Shown here: positions 10,585 through 19,700 of the stretch, piece after piece | Layout: the number at the start of each line of letters is the position of its first letter | Numbering within the stretch: position 1 is the stretch's first letter | Assembly: GCA_905250885.1 (NCBI GenBank) | Contig: CAJNOQ010001599.1 | Location: 1 to 30,015 of the forward strand | Length of the DNA: 30,015 nt | Direction of reading: 5' to 3' | Source: Didymodactylos carnosus | Lineage: Eukaryota > Rotifera > Eurotatoria > Philodinida > Philodinidae | Notes under the pieces: model-generated | Seen by the model: only the letters and a program-made list of their open reading frames with translations | Told to the model about the DNA's origin: nothing | Database searches by the model: none | Program-made: the position numbers and the translations under genes

Positions 10585-12396
10585 ATGTCATTTCTTGTTG
10601 CTTTAATTATTGGTAATAGTGATGAATTAGAAGATGAAATAGCTTACCAATTAGGAAGAAAAGGTGTATGTGTTTTATTTTGTTCAAGTAATGAGACGAA
10701 CCTCGAACGAGTAACAAAGAGATTGAATGATGAAGAGATTCAAGCTAACTTTATTTTACTTGATGCTATTGATCACAAAACAATTGATAAAATTACTGAA
10801 TTAATCGATAAACAGTTCGGAAAATTAGATATATTAGTTAATGTTGGAATATTATTTAATAATGATCAATTTAAAATAAATATTATGACACCTCACGGAT
10901 TTGAAGCAAAAGAGTTTTTTGATACATTAGCTATAACGCAAGCATTTAAACCTTTGCTTCAGAAATCTCCATCTAGCTGTGTAATTAATGTATATGGTAA
11001 AGTGAGTGATAGAAATTCTAATACTAGATCATTGACTGGATTATTTAATGGTTATTCGTCAAAAATTGCATTAAATACATTTATCAGTCAGTTTAATAAA
11101 GAATTTGTTAATACAAATATCAAGATTGAATCGGTTACGCTAGGTGATGATAAGAATAATCAAACAATACAAGAAGAAGCTAGTCGCATAATTCGTTTAT
11201 CAATTTTACCTCTAATTGAACCATCAAAATCTAAGACCATGCGCATTCTCTATGGTGTAGTCGGTGAGGGAATGGGACATGCAACACGATCTAAAGTCAT
11301 TCTTGAAATGCTCATGAAGGAACAACATCATGTCAAAGTGGTCGTGAGTAATCGTGCATATAAGTTTCTTGATGGAAACTTTTCAAGTCAATTTCCACGT
11401 TGTGCGGCAGCGAGCGACGGTCAGGCAGCTATCGATATAGTAGAAATCGAAGGTTTAATAATGGAATATATCAACAATGTTTTCGACGAGAAAGCTTCAG
11501 TTTTACATACCATGAAACGCTTGCCAAATATAGTTAACAAAAATACTATGGCTTATTTTCAAAATCTTGTTCTTTGGAAACCTCAGGCTGTTATTAGTGA
11601 CTTCGATAGCTTCGCTTATGTTTTCGCTAAAACACATGGTCTGCCAATCCTGTCGATCGACAATCAACAAGTTGTACAGCGGTGTTTAATTCCAGACGAA
11701 GCTAAAAAGTATGATCCAAAAGCATTCAATACATACAAAGCATTTGTCCAGGCGAAACTTCCAGATTGCGATCAATATATAATCACTGGTTTCTTTTATC
11801 CCGATATTCGTGACACATACAAAGCTATTACCATGCTTGTTCCACCAATTCTTCGCCAGGCTATTCTCGATGCAAAAACATTACCAGCCGAACATGGCGA
11901 GCATTTTCTTGTTTACCAAACTAGCAAAAGTGATACATCTCTTATCGCTACTTTAGAAGCCTTTGGCGAAAAATGCATAATTTATGGGCTTGGTCGCGAG
12001 GAAAAAATTGGTAATCTACAATTCAAAGGTTTTTCTGAACAAGGATTTGTGGATGACTTGGCGCGTGCTAAAGGTGTCATTGCTAATGGTGGACTCTCCC
12101 TGATGAACGAAGCGGTAAGCTTACAGCGACCATTTTTCAGTGTCCCAGTCGCGAATCAGTATGAGCAGGTACTTAACGCATGGTATTTAGAACAACTAGG
12201 GTATGGCGTCTTTGCGGAAAAAATAGAACTTGCAGCACTATTGGAGTGGGCACAAAAAATTCCCCAATACTCAAAAGCTCTTTCAAACTTTCATCATGAT
12301 TCAAATATGCGATTGTACGCGACAGTAAAAAGGGTTCTTGCGGATTTTAATAAAAAATTCATTTGGTGGGATCCATTTAAAATTTATTTTAAATGA
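10585..12396 (+). CDS. Fusion: degenerate SDR-like domain + bacterial-type GT-B glycosyltransferase
   Basis: This is an uninterrupted frame of 603 residues; an in-frame TGA at 10579-10581 bounds the start. Residues 1 to about 217 follow the short-chain dehydrogenase pattern (LDILVNVG at 81-88, GYSSKIALNTF at 156-166). The cofactor glycine motif has become IGNSDELE, the NNAG-like motif reads VNVG, and Lys160 has its Tyr three rather than four residues upstream, so redox activity is doubtful. Residues 219-603 begin with a Met and form a complete GT-B enzyme: GVVGEGMGHATR at 224-235 and NGGLSLMNEA at 501-510, followed by a PVANQYEQVLNA segment. This resembles the MJ1255/YjiC-like glycosyltransferases of bacteria and archaea. 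Donor and acceptor are unknown. The lack of introns and of eukaryotic relatives I recognise suggests horizontal transfer. The first third is more AT-rich than the rest. Confidence 0.8.
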   Translation: MSFLVALIIGNSDELEDEIAYQLGRKGVCVLFCSSNETNLERVTKRLNDEEIQANFILLDAIDHKTIDKITELIDKQFGKLDILVNVGILFNNDQFKINIMTPHGFEAKEFFDTLAITQAFKPLLQKSPSSCVINVYGKVSDRNSNTRSLTGLFNGYSSKIALNTFISQFNKEFVNTNIKIESVTLGDDKNNQTIQEEASRIIRLSILPLIEPSKSKTMRILYGVVGEGMGHATRSKVILEMLMKEQHHVKVVVSNRAYKFLDGNFSSQFPRCAAASDGQAAIDIVEIEGLIMEYINNVFDEKASVLHTMKRLPNIVNKNTMAYFQNLVLWKPQAVISDFDSFAYVFAKTHGLPILSIDNQQVVQRCLIPDEAKKYDPKAFNTYKAFVQAKLPDCDQYIITGFFYPDIRDTYKAITMLVPPILRQAILDAKTLPAEHGEHFLVYQTSKSDTSLIATLEAFGEKCIIYGLGREEKIGNLQFKGFSEQGFVDDLARAKGVIANGGLSLMNEAVSLQRPFFSVPVANQYEQVLNAWYLEQLGYGVFAEKIELAALLEWAQKIPQYSKALSNFHHDSNMRLYATVKRVLADFNKKFIWWDPFKIYFK

Positions 12397-12942
12397 ACAC
12401 GATTCTTTTGAGCAAATGAACTAACTAAAGGTCTGCAGATGCAAAAATTGCCTCATCTGTATACGCTCCCATACCCATCCGCTAATGAGCCATACAATAT
12501 GACAGTACTGAATCTTCAACTGATTCGGTTGTCCTCAACTGAAGTTTCATGCATTTAACTATATTAGATTTAGTCTGGCAAATAATAAACAGCATATAAA
12601 AACGTTTTAGTTAATTATGGTGAACGTTTTAATTGTAAACTATCTTATTTATTGATTTCAATAACATGTTTTGATTTGTGCATAATTATTTTTAATTGTC
12701 ATTTTACAGAGTATTTATAACGAATAAAATAATAAAAACCATCGGAGGTTCAGAACACCATTTACCACCCACTGAAGTTTCACACATGCTACATTACAAA
12801 GTCTATTTCTGTTGAAAAAAAGGAATTTCCCCTTTCCTCGTTTCCTGCAGATGAATTCCAATACAACCGCAATGAGGCTATGAGAGGATATGGTAAATAT
12901 AAAACTTATTCTGTTTTTCTCTTTTGTTCAATTTCATTATGA
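12397..12942. other. 3' flank and spacer
   Basis: This holds the presumed 3' untranslated region of the fusion gene and an AT-rich spacer. No further gene is visible. The frame at 12890-13105 runs into the left arm of the next foldback and is not coding. Confidence 0.4.
12584..12589 (+). terminator. Candidate polyadenylation signal AATAAA
   Basis: AATAAA lies about 190 bases past the stop of the SDR-glycosyltransferase gene. Another AATAAA is at 12723-12728. Such hexamers are frequent by chance in this AT-rich DNA, so the assignment rests on position only. Confidence 0.3.
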
Positions 12943-13863
12943 ATACTTAGAGCATACCAAAAGTAATGACGCCATCACTTTATTTCCTTATAGAAAGCTT
13001 GAAGAAACTTTCTCTTTTTATGCAATTACAGACAAAACGATGTTCTATTTTTCTATGCTACTTCATCACTATTCAACTAATGTCATAATTATAAAATTTC
13101 GATAAGACCTGTTGGTTTCGCATGTCTGATGGTAACGTGAATGCTCGTGAGTATTTTTTGAATAACTCTTCATAGAAACAAGATAGAGAACTGCGGTTTT
13201 TACGATTGGAAAGAGGAGATGAAGATGCATCGAATCGTATACTAAGATTTTTCTAGTATGATTTTCGAAGTTTTTTTTTATTCAATTTTCTAACCGTCTG
13301 AAAAATGCATTTTTAATGAAAAAAAGCAAAAAGCAAAAAATTTGCTAGAAAATCGTATTAGAGGTTCGACTAGAATACATATCATCCCTAAATAATTAAA
13401 TTCAAACACCTCAGTCTTTCACAGTTTGCAGATCTTTGAGCAGCGGTTGGAATGCGAACCGGACTATTAAAAATTCACTGTCAACAACCCACGAGAAAGG
13501 TTTGTTCTTTAAAAGGTCAACTGAAAACCTTACAAAAAACAGGTTAAAAAATCTGTAGTATATGGTTCGATGCGTCTTCTTCTCCTCTTTTCAATGGTGA
13601 AAATCACAGCTCTCTACTATGTTTCTATCAAAACTTATTCAGAAAATATCAGCATTCATATAACCATGACATATCGTAAGAAACAGCTCTTTTTTCTTTC
13701 TTTTGAAAATTTTATAATTACGACATTAGTTGAATAGTGATGAAATAGCATAGAAAAATAGAGCATCGTTTTGTCTGTAATTGCATAAAAAAAGAAAATT
13801 TCTTCAAGCTTTCTATAAGGAAATAAAGTGATGGCGTCATTACTTTTGGTATGCTCTAAGTAT
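12943..13863. mobile_element. 921-bp foldback element with TATGA target duplication
   Basis: The element starts ATACTTAGAGCATACC at 12943 and ends with its reverse complement, CTAAGTAT, at 13863. TATGA lies immediately outside both ends (12938-12942 and 13864-13868), a likely 5-bp target duplication. The outer 155 bases of the arms are nearly identical. The inner parts (about 13110-13260 and 13535-13660) still pair but are more diverged. The loop is about 270 bases (13265-13535). No transposase is seen, so it would depend on an enzyme supplied elsewhere. The identity of that enzyme family cannot be read from the sequence. Confidence 0.8.
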
Positions 13864-13868
13864 TATGA

Positions 13869-16264
13869 GAAATAATTAATTAGCGCTCATCTGGTATGCA
13901 ACGACAAGTTGGATGAAAGCACGTATGCGACTGAATGTCTGTTTGATAGCTTGCGAAAGATTTTGATAGATAGAAAAAACTTGCAAAATTTAAACTTTTG
14001 AATCAATGAGCAATTGAAAATTTGATCAGTGATGGACTGAATTATCAACTGGTTCTTTCCACACAGCTCCTTCCAAACTGATATTGATCAAAAGCCGGCA
14101 ACTTCATACTACGCTATTTTTGTAGTCCGTGTTCGTTTTCTAAGAGTTGATGTTCAATTTCTGTTAAAGTTGTGCGATAACGGCTGGGGTGAGACCGATA
14201 GATATAATTTTATCGAAAAATCTCTACGCTCCGTTCTGTTTTATCCAAAAACATTACGAAAATCTGAACCAGTCATTCAATAGAGAGTGGAAAGCTGTCT
14301 ATATAACGTGCTTTTCACGGCTTCGTGTTGAAGATTCATCGTAGTGGAGTAAAGTCAAAAATATAGAAACCAATAGGATTTCAATTATGCGGCTATGTGC
14401 CTGTATATGAATGAAATATAATCCATTGTATATTCAGAAGATAGCCCAAGACTTTCTGGTCCAGGTACCACAAAGTCCGAGTCGTATAACTTTTCATTCT
14501 CGAATTGTTCTATTTTTAATGTTTCAGGATTTCCAAAAATCCCGGAGTTTGAAATCGGTTTTCAGGAAAACTACCCAGCAGATTTCTCTCAAAATGTTCT
14601 GATAAGTACATATCTACTAGTACTATGACCAGCGATAGTTTGAAACTTTTCATTCTTCAATTAAGATAGAGATCCGATGAGGAAGTTTTCTCGAAAATTT
14701 GTTTTCCGAAGAACCCTGAAACAACCGAAGGAATTATTCAACTACATGACTTGATAGCCCGTTCAATTCTGAACAAAACGAGATGTCTCTCAGTTTTTTC
14801 ATATCCTTTCTCCAGAGATTGTTGAAAATGTCTCAAATGTCCGAAGTTTATGAGGAAAGACTTCAGTGGTTTTGAGAAAAGCGTGGCGCTAACTTTGTTT
14901 CTCGTTTCTCCAGGATATGGTAATGCGCATAGAGCTGAAGACATCTCGTTTCGTTCCGAATTGAATGGGCTATTAAATCATGTAGTTCACTAATTCTTTC
15001 AGTTGTTTCAGATTTTTGGAAATTCTGAAGCTTTAAAAATAGAATACAAAACAGAGCGTCACCGGTAGAGATTTTTCGATAAAATCGTATCTGTCAGCCT
15101 CATCTTCCCGCCGTTATCCCATAACTTTTAACAGAAATTGAATATGAATTCTTAAACAACGAACATGCGCGACAAAAGTAGCGTGGTTTGAAGTTGCCGG
15201 CTTTTGGTCACCGTCAGTTTGCAAGGAGCTGTGTGGAAACACCTAGGTGTCCTTATGCTCGACACAAAAAGATTGAGATAAAAGCTGGTCTTCGGTATCC
15301 GAAAGCAGAGCATTTTTTCAATACCTCGTTGTAATTCAGCTTAGGTTGATAGCTGCTGTTCAGTTAATTCTTAAATGTTGTGAGCAGAACGATCTTATTT
15401 TCCTCGTATCAGGACTATTCCGCGAATGTCTCTTCCACGAACCGACTCTTCCGCGAACAGGACCCCGACTCTTCCATGAATGTTTCCGAATACAAATTTA
15501 AGTATTTCTGGCAGTGTGTAGGGGAAGGGGCAATGAGGGCAGTGTGAAGACAAATTTGAAAAGTAGTTTCACATAAAAGATATTTGCTTCATATAGTGTG
15601 CAACCTGTTTACAAAACATGTGACTAGTAAACTATAGACTATATGTTAAATGGGTTCAAAGGTACAAGTTAAAGGTAAGCTATTTTGACGGTGCCGTATG
15701 TGTTTTTGCGGCTCTTTAGTATTTTGCATACTGCGGGCAAATAATGCGCCGTTATTTATGGGTTCAAATAGAGTTAGAAATTAAACAAAATTCCGCATAT
15801 TTTAAGGCTAGAACCAAACTTTATTGCAGTACAAAAACTGACAACAACAAGTGTTCAAGTTTTTTTAAGCTTGTTCAAAATTAGGCCATTGTCTTCAGAA
15901 ATGGTCAGGGCCACATTTTGAAAAAATGGACGTCAGTTTCAACCACCAAGCTTCAGAGGTCAGAAAAGACAAAAGTGGGCGGATTTTTCTAAAAATACTG
16001 CAAAACATGTTTTCTGTTGTATACGTTAGTGGTTTGAAACATGTGACATCATCGTCCATAGAGCACATTTTACAGGTGTGTGTGTGTAGCTAACGTTTCT
16101 GTTATTCATCACCACACATCTCATATTCGTCGTTACAGAGAATCGAAGATAGAATTGTTATCTAACACATTCACAGTGTCAACATTAATCGTATAGTCAA
16201 AATGCAGCATAGTTAAAACAAGTCTGCAGCATCAGCACAACAGTTTATTTTTTAAGTTAAATGA
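13869..16264. other. Spacer around the foldback and 5' flank of the LamG gene
   Basis: Outside the foldback (14058-15240) I see no gene. The stretch 15241-16264 includes a short GT run near 16076-16087 and the expected promoter and leader of the large gene whose first ATG is placed at 16265. No TATA box or initiator could be assigned with confidence. More 5' non-coding exons could exist here. Confidence 0.35.
14058..15240. repeat. Foldback element with a discontinuous left arm
   Basis: The ends TTTCCACACAGCTCC (14058 on) and GGAGCTGTGTGGAAA (to 15239) are inverted repeats. The right arm is continuous from about 14910 to 15240. Its complement on the left is in pieces: about 14058-14250, a short block near 14505-14545 and about 14715-14815. 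The left half therefore contains extra DNA or has been rearranged. The loop lies near 14816-14910. Arms are roughly 80-90 percent similar by eye. The frames at 14411-14602 and 14738-14944 lie in the repeat and are not genes. No target duplication was found. Confidence 0.75.
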
Positions 16265-16705
16265 ATGGCTTCAATGATATACAAATCATCAATGGTAAAA
16301 ACATCTTGTAGAGCCGATCTTCTTTTCCCATATGCTTCTGCGTTTATTACAGGGTGGGGATAACGATGAAAATGCAGTTCAGATGACGATGCCAATTATA
16401 GTAGGACTGGACAATGCATTAAATAAACAAAGTAACATAACGGATATTTCCTGTTTAATGGAAATGTATTTTGTATTTATTCTTTCTTTTTAAGAATGGC
16501 AAAATAAGTATATAAACAAACGATACTTAATGTTTCTTGGACTTTTTGTTCTACTCGTGCTTGTTATTGTCGTTCCGATTGTGGTTGTTAAGACCAAAGG
16601 TAAGACTGAATGAGTTACGTAGTTATTTTATTTCAGAACAATTACCATGTTATGTGTTTGTTTATTTATTTATAGGAAAGACAAACTCAGCAACGCCACC
16701 ACCCG
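16265..16705 (+). CDS. N-terminal exons: cytoplasmic tail, transmembrane anchor, Pro/Thr linker
   Basis: Exon 1 (16265-16294) codes MASMIYKSSM and ends at a GT donor in phase 0. Exon 2 (16353-16431) continues GGDNDENAVQMTMPIIVG and ends in phase 1. Exon 3 (16495-16599) gives the basic KWQNKYINKRY and then about 21 hydrophobic residues (LMFLGLFVLLVLVIVVPIVV), a classic signal anchor with positive charges on the cytoplasmic side. Exon 4 (16676-16705, 30 nt) adds GKTNSATPPP. Introns are 58, 63 and 76 nt. An ATG four bases upstream of 16265 is in a frame that stops after splicing, which supports the chosen start. An alternative acceptor at 16635 would also keep the frame but leaves only a 36-nt intron. 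Confidence 0.65.
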
Positions 16706-19700
16706 GTAAGCATAAACGAAACAGGTGGATTTTATTCTAAGACTACATTCCCGTACCCCTCGGCCCTGTAATACTGGCAAAATCAGTTAAGCATAAAATT
16801 TCTGGTTGAGCGTAGCCCAGTAAAGAGCCAAGTGCCCTCTACAAAATTACACTACGGACTCACTAAGACCTTCCATCAAAAGAGATAGTAGGACTGGACA
16901 ATGCATTAGTAAAAATGGGTTTAAACGGCCGAGTAGTTTCAGAAAAAAGTCGACTTTTTAGTACATGGCGTTGTTTATGGTAGAAAAGTCAAAATTTTAC
17001 TACCGTCTGTAGCTTTGATTCATTTTATTTCTTCTTCTTGTTTTTGTACAGCCACCACCAAATTAGTACGTTCTCTGTGTCATGTTTATGGTGATCATCA
17101 TTTAATGATATTTCCTTCAACAACAACAGCGACGAGACCTCAATACCGATGTAAACAGGATGGAACATTTTCACTGTTAACAAATAAATTTTTGAATTCA
17201 ACTTTAACAATTAATTTCAGACAACAGTGGATTGGAGTAGAGGATGTGAATTATCTACTCAACAGATATACACACTAGACTACTTTTACTTTTTATAATT
17301 TATTTTTAGTTTGAATTTGTATTTTTTAACGGCGGCACAAACGAAATATTGTGTAAAATAAATGACTTTAAACAAAATTGTCAAAGCCCGGGTAAGTCAA
17401 GTCATAGAATCCGCTTCTCATCGCAGCATTTATCTTTACGTAGGCGTCAACATCATTTGGCCAACAACAAGGCAGATGGAAATATCATATCCTGATGCTC
17501 AACTTCGTGTATCTATTCATCAGTATAACAACAACAACGTGAGACCATTCTTTCTTTTTTTCCTTTTCTGTCGACCAGATATGTAACGGCAACGAGTGAA
17601 TTAGAAGAAATGTCAGTCTTCGTCTTTTTTAGTTTTTTCTCTAGATTCGATTCTATTGATCTTTTTCAGAAGCCTTCCCATTCAATTCTCTACAAAACAC
17701 TGTAAATTATGTATATGAGATGAACCTCAGATGAATGCATCTCAGATAATTATCACGACATTTAAACACATTTTACAGAGAACTGAATGAGTAATCTTCC
17801 GGAAAAAAATCGGCTCTGAAGGGTCAGAGGAACGCGACATAGATGGAAAATACAAAGAGTATCGTTCATTATGAACCCGTTATTTCACTATAGCTTCCGT
17901 CGTGGTATGATATTAACATTTGGATGTCACCCGAACAGATCGGCCAGTCGACGGGATTGTGTGTCGCACCAGCGCTGTTCTTCGACATTTGCCAATTGGA
18001 AAGTGGCAGTGGCAACGTCGGCGTCGCCAAAGCAGACTTTACTGCAGAACAAATCATTTCTCAGTTAGCTCCACGAATTTGTCAAAAATATTTAAACATG
18101 GGTAAACAAACGATGATACAAATGCATTGTGAGCCTCGACAAAATATCGTTGAAAATGCAGAATTAGCATGTCTCAAGGATATTGAAGAAACAGGCAATA
18201 AACATGTAAGTCCACACAAAGTTACAGTAGTACGCTTTTTCTTCTTTGTTTTGATCTACAGCCCGACCTAAATCAGAAAATACGAGAAATTCATCGAATA
18301 TTTTTTGCACCCGAACAGCGGATTATCGATACCGACATCCATGGTATCGATCTCGCAAGTATCGAAAATTTTCTGGCCTTTATCGAAAGTATCCATAATT
18401 TTTAGAGTAGCATCGAAATTTTGGAGAGATGCTGACGAATTGCTACCACGCCTTTGGTAGTAATTTCTTTCTTTCACTGTCTCTCTTCTTATAGCCAACC
18501 CATGTACTAAAAATCGCACAAAAATCGACAATTAATGGTGGAAAATCATAGGATTAACCGTGCGCTTAATCGCGATTAATTGCCGATTTTTAGGTGATTT
18601 TCGGGTGATCTTAGCGATTAATCGAGATTAATTGACGATTTTTTTCTTGATAATAACTTCGAATACATCTTAGGAATTACATATTTTTTTCTGTATTTTC
18701 ATTGTTTATTATGTATAATGACAAGTACGTCACCCAGCAAGGGTCTTAGTACCAGCTGAAGTCGAAGCCTTTCCGACGAGTCGATTAGACATTGCCCAGA
18801 TACCAGCTATTCACTGGGCTCCTTGACCTAAAGCTCTGAGGGATCATAGAGAAAACTTAACAACTCCGTATTGCGTCAAAATAAAAAGATGATCTAAATA
18901 GATCTGTATTTCTCGTCGAAACCGTGTTTCTTATATACATACGTTACTACAAAATAAGATGGTGAATAGCAATAACCACTTAATCGTTTAAAATCATCAA
19001 TTAATAGCAATTAATTCCCATTTTTGAAACTAAAACAAATCAGAATCTCCAATTAATCGCAATTAATCTGCGATTTTTCAAGAATCGCGATTAATTGTTA
19101 AATATATCGCAATTTCTTCGACGTGGGAACTTATAGTAAAATTAGGTAAGGTGCCGGTAGTTTAAAATTACAGCATCGCTTATTTTTTGCTTAAACATAC
19201 ATTGTTAGATTCGCTTTTCACGCTGATCACGAATATCTATGTATTTTTTCGATTTGAGAAAAACTTCATGGAGAAAAACGCACGGTACTGAGAGGGTCTA
19301 AAACTCAGCAAAACAATTGGTTTTCAACAAACAACGTTTATACCTCTGCCGGTTCGCTCTCGCCAATATGATTTTCGAATTCCTCATATGCAAATGGGTC
19401 TAGAAGCGTTATCTAAAGCTTTATCAGATATCACATGTTCAACCTGGAAAACGAACATTTAGTGTCACTCCGTTTTGTACTAGTTAATGCAAACCTATCT
19501 AGTTTCTTTTGCTGATAGATAGAGCTCCCATTCAAACGTCATTCGAAGCGCCGTTCGGCGAGCTACAAAAGTATAGCTCGGTTTTTTTTATATCGTTTCC
19601 TATGCTGAGAAAAGGCGTCTACAATGGTAGCACGGACCGGTCTAGTGACTTTTCAATAAAAAATTTATTTCTCATTCAAAACCCGCAAAAAAGCTTTTGA

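Noticed and set aside
14672..14702. Hammerhead-ribozyme-like core (CCGATGAG, short stem, CTCGAAA)
   Set aside because: The invariant U of CUGAUGA is C, and stems I and III cannot be drawn from the flanks. Chance within the foldback is more likely.
17310..17538. Class III chitinase (GH18) similarity of the FNGGTNE / NDFKQNCQS stretch
   Set aside because: The catalytic DxxDxDxE motif and later chitinase blocks are absent, and the surrounding blocks fit an RGM/VWD-type domain better.
17362..17586. Continuous 74-codon frame over two exons of the RGM-like region
   Set aside because: Splicing 17391 to 17444 joins the recognisable blocks in frame. The continuous reading passes through a GTAAGT donor and a CTTTACGTAG acceptor and loses the upstream homology.
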